From an uncultured Flavobacteriales bacterium (GTDB lineage Bacteria; Bacteroidota; Bacteroidia; Flavobacteriales_D; Parvicellaceae): a DNA stretch of 64,000 nt. The position numbers and the translations under genes were made by a program. Shown in pieces: positions 43,561-53,152 of the stretch. The notes beneath the pieces were generated by a model. The model searched no databases and was not told the origin of the DNA. It saw only the letters and a program-made list of their open reading frames with translations. Location: the NCBI GenBank assembly GCA_938075455.1, contig CALJHN010000001.1:17352-81351 (forward strand). Reading direction: 5' to 3'. Within the stretch, counting starts at the first letter, position 1; each line of letters starts with the position of its first letter.

Positions 43561-44222
43561 TGAGAACTTTTTTTCTCTATATTATTTATAAGATATTTTG
43601 GAATTTTTTCTTCAAAATTATAATCGGTGTAAGGTATATTGGAGACAAAAAATTAATAAAACACCAACAATTTGTAATGGTTGCAAATCATAATAGTCAT
43701 GCAGATGGAGTAACTCTTATGACTTCAGTCCCAGTAGATAGATTAGCTATAACTTATCCGGTAGCTGCAGAAGATTATTTCGGAAAAAGCAAACTGTCTG
43801 CCTTTCTATCATGGTTTCTTATAAACCTTCTCTTAATTCCTAGAAAAAGAGATGAGAAAAATCCAAAAAGAGATCCAATTTTTATTATGGATAGTTATTT
43901 AAAAAATGGCAAGTCTCTCATTTTTTTTCCTGAAGGTTCAAGAGGTAAAGCAGGTAAAATACAAGTTTTTAAAAAAGGTTTGGGACATTTAATGAAAGAA
44001 AATATGAATATTCCTATTATACCGGTTTATTTGGAAGGAATTGGCAGAGTGTTGCCGAAAGGCAATAAAATAATGTTACCTAGTATAACTAAAATATATT
44101 TTGGAAACCCAATTTTTTTAGAAAACGAATCTGTAGAAGAAATTGTTGAAAAAGCAGAAAACGCTGTACACTATCTTAAAAATAGATGTGACAGTAACAA
44201 TAGCTCAAAATTAAGAGATTAA
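43560..44222 (+). CDS. PlsC-like lysophospholipid acyltransferase (lipid operon gene 11)
   Basis: 220 residues, N-terminal membrane helix. Motif I HNSHAD (HX4D) and motif III FPEGSRGKAGK are intact, so it probably transfers an acyl group to glycerol phosphate or a lyso-lipid. Starts within the preceding stop (TAATG). As the last gene of the lipid operon it could attach the chain built by the FAS/PKS-like set before CDP activation. It is followed by a helicase with its own minus-7 box. Confidence 0.9.
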   Translation: MRTFFLYIIYKIFWNFFFKIIIGVRYIGDKKLIKHQQFVMVANHNSHADGVTLMTSVPVDRLAITYPVAAEDYFGKSKLSAFLSWFLINLLLIPRKRDEKNPKRDPIFIMDSYLKNGKSLIFFPEGSRGKAGKIQVFKKGLGHLMKENMNIPIIPVYLEGIGRVLPKGNKIMLPSITKIYFGNPIFLENESVEEIVEKAENAVHYLKNRCDSNNSSKLRD

Positions 44223-44240
44223 TATTCTTACTTTATATCT

Positions 44241-44248
44241 TAACTTTG
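44241..44248 (+). promoter_or_regulatory. Minus-7 box of the DEAD-box helicase
   Basis: TAACTTTG is a perfect TAnnTTTG box, 14 bp before the ATG at 44263. It separates the helicase transcriptionally from the lipid operon that ends at 44222. Confidence 0.5.
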
Positions 44249-44262
44249 TAAAAATTATTTTA

Positions 44263-45618
44263 ATGTCTTCCTTTGAAAAATTTGGTTTAAGAAAACAACT
44301 TCACAATGCCATTGAAGATTTAGGGTTCAAAACACCTACTCCCATTCAAGAACAATCTTTTTCTGTTATTCTTTCTGGTAAGGACATGTTGGGAATAGCT
44401 CAAACTGGGACAGGAAAGACTTTAGGTTATATGATGCCCTTATTGGACGAGCTCAAATATTCCAAACAATCCAACCCAAGAATATTAATTTTAGTTCCTA
44501 CTAGAGAATTGGTAATTCAAGTTAAAGAAGAAATTGAAAACTTTTCAAAATACTTAAGTATAAGAACTATTGGCATATATGGAGGAGTAAATATTAAAAG
44601 ACAGAGAATTGAACTATATGAAGGTTGTGATATTCTGGTAGCAACACCTGGAAGATTATACGATTTAATACTTAACCAATCTCTTGTAGTTAAAGGACTG
44701 AAAAAGCTAGTGATTGACGAGGTAGATGTTATTCTTGATTTGGGGTTTAGAACCCAGATAACTAATATTTTAGATCTTCTTCCAAAAAAAAGACAGAATA
44801 TTATGTTCTCAGCAACTATGACCAAGCATGTAGATTCATTAATTGATGATTTTTTTATTTCACCTGTTAAAATTTCAATTGCTGTTAGTGGAACTCCATT
44901 AGACAATATTGCACAGCAATGCTATAAAGTAGAGAATTTTAATACAAAAATAAATTTACTTACTCATTTAATAGCTAATCAAGAAGAATTTAAAAAAGTA
45001 CTAATCTTTGTCTCTAACAAGAAAATGGCAGATAAAGTATTTGAACTAATAGAACCAGAATTTGGTTATGAATCTTGCATTATTCATTCAAATAAGTCTC
45101 AAAATTATAGAATTAGCTCCATAGAAGATTTTGATTCAGGGAAAAATAGGATTCTTATTTCTACAGATATTATGTCAAGAGGTTTGGATTTAAATGAAAT
45201 TTCTCATGTTGTAAATTTTGATACCCCTGAATTTCCTGAAAATTACATGCATAGAATTGGTAGAACAGGAAGAGCTGAAAAAGAAGGAAATACTATTTTA
45301 TTTTCTACAGACAAAGAGCAGCCTTTCAAAAAGAAGATTGAAGAATTAATGGCCTATGAGATCCCAATGGTTGATTTTCCTAAAGAGGTCGAGATTTCCT
45401 TAGAACTAATTGCGGAAGAACGAGGGGAAGATGGACTTAATAAAAATGAAAATCGTAACTCTAAAAAAATTGAGCTAACTGCTGGATTTCATGAAAAGAA
45501 AGAAAAAAACTTAAAAACCAATCTAGGTGGAAGCTATAGAAGAACTATTAAAAAGAAGTATAAGAAACCTCAGAAAAGAGGTGATAAGACTTATCACAAA
45601 AGACAAAAACGAGGTTAA
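44263..45618 (+). CDS. DEAD/DEAH-box RNA helicase
   Basis: 451 residues. The Q motif begins the core, then motif I AQTGTGKT, motif II DEVD (a variant of DEAD), motif III SAT and motif VI HRIGRTGRAEKE; both RecA-like domains are complete. The C-terminal 70 residues are basic and Lys/Arg-rich (RTIKKKYKKPQKRGDKTYHK), typical of RNA-binding tails. Likely a ribosome-assembly or cold-growth helicase of the RhlE/CsdA group; the exact type is not decided. It has a promoter of its own and converges with the gene at 45636. Confidence 0.93.
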   Translation: MSSFEKFGLRKQLHNAIEDLGFKTPTPIQEQSFSVILSGKDMLGIAQTGTGKTLGYMMPLLDELKYSKQSNPRILILVPTRELVIQVKEEIENFSKYLSIRTIGIYGGVNIKRQRIELYEGCDILVATPGRLYDLILNQSLVVKGLKKLVIDEVDVILDLGFRTQITNILDLLPKKRQNIMFSATMTKHVDSLIDDFFISPVKISIAVSGTPLDNIAQQCYKVENFNTKINLLTHLIANQEEFKKVLIFVSNKKMADKVFELIEPEFGYESCIIHSNKSQNYRISSIEDFDSGKNRILISTDIMSRGLDLNEISHVVNFDTPEFPENYMHRIGRTGRAEKEGNTILFSTDKEQPFKKKIEELMAYEIPMVDFPKEVEISLELIAEERGEDGLNKNENRNSKKIELTAGFHEKKEKNLKTNLGGSYRRTIKKKYKKPQKRGDKTYHKRQKRG

Positions 45619-45635
45619 ATATTATTCAAATAAAA

Positions 45636-46172
45636 TTAATTACAATTAATTTCTTGTCCATTAATATCCCAACACTTTTCATCAATCAATTTTCCTTTCT
45701 TATAGTTACAAATCATCATGAGAGTACCATTCTTATGCCAAAACTTATTATTACCATCTAATTTACCCATTGAAAAATTTGTAATTGCCCTTAAAACACC
45801 ATCTCTATACCAACTCTTAGCCATTCCATTTAGTTTTCCTTTCTTGTAATTTAGCTCTGATTGAATTTGCCAGTTATCATATCTTCTAATTATAAAACCA
45901 TCTGCTAGTCCATTTTCAAAATTCCAATCTCCTCTAAGTTGACCATTTTCAAACCATTCTTTATGTCTTCCTTCTCTTTTACCTTGAATAAAATTTCCTA
46001 TTTCTCCATGGTCGCAATAAACAATACCATTTACTGGTTGTAAATTTTTCTTTAGAAAAGTAAGAGTAGATGTATCATAAGTTATTAGATCTCTTTGATG
46101 ATAGTCTTGAGTAAAATAATTATTGAAAATTAAAAAGATAATTAATACCAGTATTTTAGATTTTAAAATCAT
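45636..46172 (-). CDS. YwqK/MORN-like repeat protein
   Basis: 178 residues with a signal peptide (residues 1-21). At least four WYxNG-type units of about 23 residues are visible: RHKEWFENGQLRGDWNFENG, YDNWQIQSELNYKKG, KSWYRDGVLRAITNFSMG and FWHKNGTLMMICNYKKG. The family is annotated as YwqK antitoxin-like or MORN-like, but a toxin partner is absent. The last residues, CWDINGQEINC, are nearly repeated in the protein at 62033 (CWDIEGNDTTC), so these are paralogues. Confidence 0.75.
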   Translation of the reverse strand: MILKSKILVLIIFLIFNNYFTQDYHQRDLITYDTSTLTFLKKNLQPVNGIVYCDHGEIGNFIQGKREGRHKEWFENGQLRGDWNFENGLADGFIIRRYDNWQIQSELNYKKGKLNGMAKSWYRDGVLRAITNFSMGKLDGNNKFWHKNGTLMMICNYKKGKLIDEKCWDINGQEINCN

Positions 46173-46179
46173 CTTTAAA

Positions 46180-46491
46180 TTATTTACGCTTTTTAAAAAT
46201 AAAACCTAAACCTATTTTTGTTAAAAATTTCTTTTCAAAATTCCAAAAAAACTTAAACTGTCCAAATATAAATCCAGTTATTGGTAAAGTAATTTGATAA
46301 ATAGGAAAAATAAGTACAATTCTTAAGGGCCAATAGACCATTGGATCTATCAAATCTTTTTCAATTCCAAAAAAAGAGGTCACAGGACTTGCTACCCAGG
46401 CAGCAAATGAGCCATTTATTGCAAAACCTGTTAAAATTAGAAAAAATTGAAGATTTGAGTTAATACCCCACTTTCTTTTTAAGTTTTGCAT
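46180..46491 (-). CDS. Small membrane protein, DUF6787-like
   Basis: 103 residues from ATG 46491 (MQNLKRKWGINSNL); a longer frame would start at 46542 but its first 17 residues look non-coding. Two or three hydrophobic stretches (FFLILTGFAINGSFAAWV, PLRIVLIFPIYQITLPITGF) are followed by a basic end FIFKKRK. Short membrane proteins with this WGI-x-SN-x-Q-x-x-LI start are common in Flavobacteria (DUF6787-type, recall). No function known. It is 7 bp upstream of the YwqK-like gene on the same strand. Confidence 0.65.
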   Translation of the reverse strand: MQNLKRKWGINSNLQFFLILTGFAINGSFAAWVASPVTSFFGIEKDLIDPMVYWPLRIVLIFPIYQITLPITGFIFGQFKFFWNFEKKFLTKIGLGFIFKKRK

Positions 46492-46654
46492 TGTATATTT
46501 GAATAATAAACGTAGTAAAATTATAATTTGTAATCGACACAATAAAGATATTTAACTATATCAATACAAAAAATTATATGTTTTATTATATCGCCCCTTA
46601 TTGTTTACATTAAATTACGTAAATAAATATTAAACTCTGCATAAGAAGATAAAA

Positions 46655-47227
46655 ATGAAACAATTATTTGATTACATCTCTAAAAGAATTGATTTAAACG
46701 AAGATATTAAGAAATTTATTAAGTCAGTTTCAACTGTAAAAAAAATAAAAAAAGGAGTTGTATTAATTGAAGAAAATCAAAATGTAAATAAGACCTATTT
46801 TGTGATAGATGGTTGTCTTAGATCTTACGTATTTGATAGTCAGGGAAAAGAACATACTTTACAATTTGCATTAAAGAATGATTGGATTAGCGATTATATA
46901 GCTATTTTCAATAATGAAAAATCCAATCAGACTGTAGAGTGCATAGCAGACTCAATAGTGGTAGAAACTTCAGTTAGCGAGGGAATTGAAAATATATTTT
47001 TAAGATTTCCAAAAATTGAGTCAATACACAGAAAAAACTTAGAACGAAATATTGTTAGCTTACAAAAAAGAATTCTAAACCAATTACAGCTTACATCGTT
47101 AGATAGATATAAAATTTTTTTAAATCAATATCCTGAAATTGAAAAATATGCTCTAAACTATCATATTGCTTCCTATCTAGGGATTACTCAACAAAGCTTG
47201 AGCAGAATAAGAGCATCCTATAAATAA
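46655..47227 (+). CDS. Crp/Fnr family transcriptional regulator
   Basis: 190 residues. The N-terminal cyclic-nucleotide-binding-like beta-roll has YFVIDGCLRSYVFDSQGKEH. The short C-terminal winged helix ends with HIASYLGITQQSLSRIRA, as in the Bacteroidota group of Crp/Fnr regulators with a truncated HTH. No Fe-S Cys cluster is present, so the effector is unknown. It sits upstream of the large surface adhesin and reads towards it, with 193 bp between, so the adhesin is a candidate but unproven target. Confidence 0.85.
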   Translation: MKQLFDYISKRIDLNEDIKKFIKSVSTVKKIKKGVVLIEENQNVNKTYFVIDGCLRSYVFDSQGKEHTLQFALKNDWISDYIAIFNNEKSNQTVECIADSIVVETSVSEGIENIFLRFPKIESIHRKNLERNIVSLQKRILNQLQLTSLDRYKIFLNQYPEIEKYALNYHIASYLGITQQSLSRIRASYK

Positions 47228-47272
47228 TTTGCTTTATTAACATTTGTTAATCTAAATTAAATTTTCTTTTTA

Positions 47273-47280
47273 TAATTTTG
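47273..47280 (+). promoter_or_regulatory. Possible promoter of the large adhesin gene
   Basis: TAATTTTG at 47273 matches the minus-7 consensus, with TTTG at 47243 as a possible minus-33 element, although the spacer (about 26 bp) is longer than usual. A short hairpin CCTAC-TTT-GTAGG at about 47386-47398 lies in the 140-nt leader. Confidence 0.4.
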
Positions 47281-47420
47281 TTTAACTATCTACACTAATA
47301 AATTAAACAAAAAATTGTCTATCTAATATTTGAGATTTATTTTGTTTAGCTTTTATACTAAAAAGTAAGTAAAGTGATAAACAAACCTACTTTGTAGGAA
47401 ATAAAAAACGCTTAAAGTAT

Positions 47421-50400
47421 ATGAAATATATATTAATTACAATTACTTTTTTAATCTCGTCTTTGATTACAAGTACTACTTACAGTCAAGGATTCTCTTT
47501 TTTAAACACAGTAACTTCATCCTCATCTGCATACCAGGCTTCCATAAGAGCTGTAAAGGTTGACCAGTTAGGTAATAAATATATTGCTGGTAATTTCGAC
47601 ATTTTAGCTACAATCAAAAACACTACCATTACAGGAAATTCTAGGGATATTTTCATTGGAAAATTAGACCCATTGGGTAATCCGATTTGGATTAAAACTG
47701 CAGGAGGACCAGATTCTGACCAAGCAATGGATATAGAGTTAGACAACCAAGGAGGATTATATGTAAGTGGATTATTTTCTTCAACAGCCAATTTTGATGG
47801 AAATACAGTAACTGCAATACAGCCATCGGCTAATTCCATAAGTATGTCTGATAATTTTTTGGTCAAATACGATACTTCTGGAAATTTTCAATGGATTAAA
47901 ACTGGAGCAACAACCGATAATGATTTTAACAATAATGTGAATGGATACAATAACAATACATTTAATTATTATGGAAAAAGTAAGATAAAGTTCAAAAATG
48001 GAAATATTTATTTAATGGCTTCAAACCGAGTATCTGGTTCTCAGTTAGGTGCTATTAATTCAGCCGGTAGACAATTTGATGGCATAACACTTCCCAACAC
48101 TCAGGCTCCTGGTGGAGGTGGTTTTTATGGTTACAAATATTTAAATAGTTTTATTTTAAAAACAAATGTTAACGGAACTAACAGCTGGTTGACCCCTATT
48201 TACTGCAACACCAATCAAGATTTTGATGCTGTAATAGGTCTTGATTTGGAAGTAAATTCCAATGATCATGTAATTGCACAATACTACTACTCTAGTAATG
48301 GTTGTAAGATCGGAGATCAGTCTACTCCTACTTCCATTTCTAGTTTTTCAACTCCATCTGCCAACTTTCCAAATGGTGCACTAATGATTTTAGAATTAGA
48401 TGCTTCAGGCTTTTACAATAACGTTTATAAACTTGAAAACGCTTTAACTTCTTTCAACTCATTTTTTGGATTTAGCAACGCATTAGATTACATATCTTAT
48501 GGCTTATCAATTGATAATTTGGACAATATTTATTTTGCATTTAACAATTATGCGAATAGTAATTTCAACCAAACTATAGCCGGAACTAATATTCCTGAAA
48601 ATACCAACACTCTAGTAAAGTTAAATTCAAATTTTGTTCCAACTAATTGTAATTTGCTGAACACTTTTCCTTCGCAATCTCAAAATAACTTCCCCATTTC
48701 TGCTCTTGAAGTTAAAGACAATCAATTAATTTTTGGTGGCACACTAGACGGAACTATAAATTTAGATAACAATACTTTGTCACGTTCAGACGAAATAACA
48801 TTTGTAAATATGGACACTAACTTAAATTCAGTTATCTGGGTTACGAGTACTTCTAACAGTAGCGCTCTTCAGGTTGATGGAAGTGGAGCTAACAACGCTT
48901 TTCCTGAAAAATATTCTTTAGGTATTTATGACCTTTCAATTGGAAACGAGAACCAAGCTGTATTTTGTGGAAATATAGGTCCCCAATATAGATCATTCGG
49001 AGATTATACTACTACAACCAATCAACTCAATGATGCATTTGTTACTGAAATAATACCATGTAGCCCTGTTTTTTCTCAAATACTTCCCCTAAATCCAGTA
49101 ATTTGTGGTGCAGGAAATTCAGCCACACTAAATGCCAATGTAAGCCCTGGAATTTCTTACACCTGGGTTAGTAATGGTAATTCCACATCAAGTAGCAATA
49201 CACCATTATATACCACTACTAATGTTGGAGATTTTTGTTTGACAACAGATAGCCTGGGATGTAAAGACACAAGTAATGTAGTAAATGTAAACATAGCACC
49301 ATTACCGAATGTAACAGTTCCTCAAAGTACTTTTACTGCTTGCTTTTCTGGTGGACCAGCAGTTGTTCCCGCTGGGAATCCAAGTGGTGGAGTTTGGTCA
49401 GGTCTAGGAATGGTAAATGATTCTGTTTTTGACCCAACCATCTTGGGCCCTGGACCAAGTTTAATAACCTATACCTATACCAACACACAAGGTTGTAGTG
49501 ATAATGGAATAAGAATTGCAAACACTGTTCAAACACCTCCTCTTATTCTCTCAAACAATCTTCCTAGTTTTTGCGAAGGAGATGGACCGTACTCATTAGG
49601 TGCAACAGTAAATCCAAGTGGTGGTAATTATTTTGGACCAGGAGTTTCTGGAACTACTTTTAACCCCGTTAATGCAGGAGTTGGGACTCACCTTATAAGA
49701 TACAAATACTCTGTTGCACAAAACTGCGAAGACAGTGTAGACTTTTATTTAGTTGTTAATGCATCTCCAGCTATTAATTATCCAGATTACGATTCTCTTT
49801 GTGAGAATATATCTTCTACTCCTCTATTTTCTGCTAGTCCATTTGGAGGAACTTATTCCGGACCTTTTGTAATTGGTAATAATTTTTATCCTTTTTTCTC
49901 TGGTGCTGGATCTTTTCCTGTAACATATACTGTTACCGAAAATGGTTGTACTTCCTCTTCTACAAAAAATATTCAAATTGATGCTAATATCAATGCACAA
50001 CTTAGTAGTATTTCTGATTTTTGTGTAAACGATATAGAATTAGCACTAGATTTTGGTCTTCCAACAGGTGGAAATTATAAAATTAATGGTTTTTCAAAAG
50101 ATTCTCTAAAGCCAGCTGAGTTGGGTATCGGTACACATACCATAGAATATGAACTAACCAACAGTTGTGGAACTTCAGTTGATACTAAAACATTCGAAAT
50201 TTTTGGTTTACCTAACGTATCAGCAGGTACAGATGCAGCAGTTTGTTATGGAGATCCTGTAACATTAGTTGGTTCAGGTGCTTCGAGCTATACTTGGGAC
50301 AACAATGTTAACGATGCAATTGCATTTATTCCCACTACTACTCTTACCTACAGAGTAATTGGTACAGATATTAACGGATGTACTAATTCAGATTCTTTAC

Positions 50401-53138
50401 AAATAACTGTAAACGATTTACCTAATGTAGATGCAGGTCAAGATACTTCAATTTGTGAGGGTCAATCCATAGCTTTAAATGCAAGCGGAGCGCTGTCCTT
50501 TAACTGGGATAATAATATTACAAATGCTACTGTTTTTACTCCAATCACCACAACAATATACACCGTTAATGGAATAGACAATAATGGCTGTATTAATACA
50601 GATCAAGTAACTATTACGATAAACAATAATCCATTGGTTAGTTTATCTTCTTTCACACCTATATGTAATGCAAATAGTAGTACTGTTCCGCTCGTTGGTG
50701 GAATACCTAAAGGAGGCAACTATAATGGATTTGGCGTATCCAACAACAATTTTTCGCCGTCTGTTTCTGGGGCAGGTTTTCATAACATTACCTACACATA
50801 TATTGATTCTAATGGATGTAGTAGTTCAGACAACAAAATTTTAGTAGTTGATACCAACAATGTGAATATTTCACTTCCCTCTTTCGGTAATTTATGTGAA
50901 AATGCAGACAGTTTAGTTCTAAGTGGTGGTAGTCCATCAGGTGGATTTTACAGTGGTAATAGCGTAAATAATAATGTATTTTATCCAGAGAATTCTGGTA
51001 GTGGATCTTTTACCATCATCTATTCCTATTTAGAAGACAATACCTGTCTAGCAAGTACCAACTCTACAATAACAGTTTCTTCATTGCCTGTTGTAAATTT
51101 TGATTCCCTAACTCCAATTTGTTTAAATAGTACGCCTTTAGTTGTAAATGGAGGAAGCCCAGCTGGTGGCATTTACTCTGGAAATGGGATAAATAATGGA
51201 ATATTCTATCCCCAAATCTCAGGCATTGGTAATTTCAACATTAATTACATATTTACAGACAGTTTAGGTTGTACTAACAACTCAGAAACCCCTCTTACTG
51301 TAAAACCATTACCCAATATTACTTTATCCCCCTATAATGATGTTTGTATAGATGCTACTAATTTAGTCTTAAATAATGGTCTTCCGGCGGGAGGATCTTA
51401 TAGTGGAAATGGTGTATATAACGGAATATTCTATCCAGATAGCTCAGGATTAGGAAACCATATTATTAGTTATACTGGAGAATTAAATGGATGTTTTATA
51501 ACAGATACACAAACTATTACAGTAAATCCACTTCCATTATTAAGTTTAAGTTCTGTTCCTGAACTTTGCGTAAACGATAGTCTTGTTTTGAATTTAATAA
51601 GTCCAGCTGGTGGAAATTATTCTGGAAATAATATTATCAATGGTATTTTTTATTCTAGCAATTCCAATACAGGAATAAATAATATTAATTATACCTATAC
51701 GGATATAAACTCCTGCTCAAATAATAAAAATATATCATTGATAGTCAATGATTTAACAAAAATAACATTAAGTAATAGTTTAATTAAAGAGTTTTGCTTA
51801 AACGACTCTATTTCAGTCTTAAATAATTACCTTCCAATTGGTGGCACTTACTTTGGAAATGGAATTTCCAACAATCTATTTGACCCCTCTTTAGCAGGTG
51901 TTGGACAACAATTGGTAAACTATGAATTTATTGATAGTAATGGTTGTCTGAGTAACTTGATAGATACTTTAAATGTAAATGCCCTGCCAATTGTAAATTT
52001 AACATCCATTGAATTATGTGAAAATAGCCCAATCGTTACTCTAAACAATGGACTACCAACTGGTGGCACTTACTCTGGTATTGGTATTTCTAACGGTTTT
52101 TTTGACCCAATTAATATTAACCCCGGAAATAGCACCTTAACCTACTTAGTTACTGACAGTAACAACTGCTCTAATTTCGATACTTCATTTATTAAAATCA
52201 ATCCAAACCCAATTGTATCACTGAACCTATTGGAAAACCTTTGTAGAAACGAGGGCTTAATAACTTTAAATGGTGGTCATCCATCTGGAGGGAATTATTC
52301 TGGCTCTGGAGTTTCGGGAAATATTATAAACACTACAGCTTTGAACACTGGTATGAACTATGTTACCTACTCCTACACAGATACCAACAGTTGTTCTAGC
52401 TCATCTGTAGACAGCTTAAATATCCTACAAGAGCCTACAATAAGCATTTCTGGAGACAGTATTTTTTGTTTTGGAGATACTAGTGTCGTATCCGCTATTG
52501 GTGGCTTAAACTATCTTTGGAGCAATGGAGATACTTCTAATACCACAACTTCTCTGGCTTTTAACAGCTTTTTCTTAAGTGCTACAGGAATAGATAGTAA
52601 CGGTTGTCAGAATATAGACTCTATTTTTATTACAGTTAATGACTTACCACAAGTAACCATTAACGCTCCAGATACTCTATGCAGTGATAGTTTGACAACT
52701 ATAAACGTAATAAGTTCTGCAAATCAGTTTTTATGGAATAATAACAATACCAATGCATTTATTGAAATTGGACCATTTAATAATGGAGATAATCCTAGTT
52801 ATTTTGTGACAGCTACAGACTCCAATGATTGCTATAACAGTGATTCTACAGTTATTATTATTGAAAATTGTGATGTATCAGAAGTTCATGATTTAAATAA
52901 TATGGAAGTAAGTGTTTATCCAAATCCAAATAATGGATTTTTCACTATTGAACTAAACAACCACTTAAACGAAGAAATTGATATAACTTTTATCTCATCT
53001 CTTGGACAAATTGTAAATCAACAAAATTTTAATAGCAACATAATAAATTTCAATGCACCTTACCTATCCAGTGGTATTTACTCATTGATTATTAAATCCA
53101 AAAACCAATATTTAATAAAGAAAGTTATAATTCAATAG
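47421..53138 (+). CDS. Giant T9SS-secreted repeat adhesin-like protein
   Basis: 1905 residues. Signal peptide at 1-24. Residues 25-540 hold SBBP-like beta-propeller segments (GNKYIAGNFDI, GLYVSGLFSS). From about 550 to 1815 there are twelve GG-x-Y-S/F-G repeats of about 65-75 residues, each ending in a TY-DSNGCS-type segment with paired Cys, plus five Ig/PKD-like modules (SYTWDNNVNDA, SFNWDNNITNA). A type A T9SS sorting domain (VYPNPNNGFFTIEL) ends the protein. Likely a cell-surface adhesion or gliding-related protein. The low-complexity repeats make slippage and assembly errors possible. Confidence 0.88.
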   Translation: MKYILITITFLISSLITSTTYSQGFSFLNTVTSSSSAYQASIRAVKVDQLGNKYIAGNFDILATIKNTTITGNSRDIFIGKLDPLGNPIWIKTAGGPDSDQAMDIELDNQGGLYVSGLFSSTANFDGNTVTAIQPSANSISMSDNFLVKYDTSGNFQWIKTGATTDNDFNNNVNGYNNNTFNYYGKSKIKFKNGNIYLMASNRVSGSQLGAINSAGRQFDGITLPNTQAPGGGGFYGYKYLNSFILKTNVNGTNSWLTPIYCNTNQDFDAVIGLDLEVNSNDHVIAQYYYSSNGCKIGDQSTPTSISSFSTPSANFPNGALMILELDASGFYNNVYKLENALTSFNSFFGFSNALDYISYGLSIDNLDNIYFAFNNYANSNFNQTIAGTNIPENTNTLVKLNSNFVPTNCNLLNTFPSQSQNNFPISALEVKDNQLIFGGTLDGTINLDNNTLSRSDEITFVNMDTNLNSVIWVTSTSNSSALQVDGSGANNAFPEKYSLGIYDLSIGNENQAVFCGNIGPQYRSFGDYTTTTNQLNDAFVTEIIPCSPVFSQILPLNPVICGAGNSATLNANVSPGISYTWVSNGNSTSSSNTPLYTTTNVGDFCLTTDSLGCKDTSNVVNVNIAPLPNVTVPQSTFTACFSGGPAVVPAGNPSGGVWSGLGMVNDSVFDPTILGPGPSLITYTYTNTQGCSDNGIRIANTVQTPPLILSNNLPSFCEGDGPYSLGATVNPSGGNYFGPGVSGTTFNPVNAGVGTHLIRYKYSVAQNCEDSVDFYLVVNASPAINYPDYDSLCENISSTPLFSASPFGGTYSGPFVIGNNFYPFFSGAGSFPVTYTVTENGCTSSSTKNIQIDANINAQLSSISDFCVNDIELALDFGLPTGGNYKINGFSKDSLKPAELGIGTHTIEYELTNSCGTSVDTKTFEIFGLPNVSAGTDAAVCYGDPVTLVGSGASSYTWDNNVNDAIAFIPTTTLTYRVIGTDINGCTNSDSLQITVNDLPNVDAGQDTSICEGQSIALNASGALSFNWDNNITNATVFTPITTTIYTVNGIDNNGCINTDQVTITINNNPLVSLSSFTPICNANSSTVPLVGGIPKGGNYNGFGVSNNNFSPSVSGAGFHNITYTYIDSNGCSSSDNKILVVDTNNVNISLPSFGNLCENADSLVLSGGSPSGGFYSGNSVNNNVFYPENSGSGSFTIIYSYLEDNTCLASTNSTITVSSLPVVNFDSLTPICLNSTPLVVNGGSPAGGIYSGNGINNGIFYPQISGIGNFNINYIFTDSLGCTNNSETPLTVKPLPNITLSPYNDVCIDATNLVLNNGLPAGGSYSGNGVYNGIFYPDSSGLGNHIISYTGELNGCFITDTQTITVNPLPLLSLSSVPELCVNDSLVLNLISPAGGNYSGNNIINGIFYSSNSNTGINNINYTYTDINSCSNNKNISLIVNDLTKITLSNSLIKEFCLNDSISVLNNYLPIGGTYFGNGISNNLFDPSLAGVGQQLVNYEFIDSNGCLSNLIDTLNVNALPIVNLTSIELCENSPIVTLNNGLPTGGTYSGIGISNGFFDPININPGNSTLTYLVTDSNNCSNFDTSFIKINPNPIVSLNLLENLCRNEGLITLNGGHPSGGNYSGSGVSGNIINTTALNTGMNYVTYSYTDTNSCSSSSVDSLNILQEPTISISGDSIFCFGDTSVVSAIGGLNYLWSNGDTSNTTTSLAFNSFFLSATGIDSNGCQNIDSIFITVNDLPQVTINAPDTLCSDSLTTINVISSANQFLWNNNNTNAFIEIGPFNNGDNPSYFVTATDSNDCYNSDSTVIIIENCDVSEVHDLNNMEVSVYPNPNNGFFTIELNNHLNEEIDITFISSLGQIVNQQNFNSNIINFNAPYLSSGIYSLIIKSKNQYLIKKVIIQ
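49081..52870 (+). repeat. Tandem array of twelve GGxYxGxG domain repeats in the adhesin
   Basis: At the protein level the unit is LNNGLPAGGSYSGNG, then IFYP, G-x-G, then an aromatic Y and closing CxN/S. Units are divergent at the DNA level (not obvious direct repeats), so they are old duplications kept under selection. They alternate with Ig/PKD-like modules. The bounds are approximate and cover both repeat types. Confidence 0.7.
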
Positions 53139-53152
53139 TTTTAAATCATAGT

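Noticed and set aside
45636..46172. YwqK protein as half of a toxin-antitoxin system
   Set aside because: It has a signal peptide, and the neighbour encodes a small membrane protein with no toxin features; the family name alone is not evidence.
47386..47398. CCTAC-TTT-GTAGG hairpin as a riboswitch or attenuator of the adhesin gene
   Set aside because: A five-base stem with no conserved riboswitch core and no competing terminator is too small to support that.
49333..49536. Antisense open frames inside gyrA, the adhesin and other genes
   Set aside because: They overlap well-supported genes in other frames and have no start signals, domains or bias of their own.
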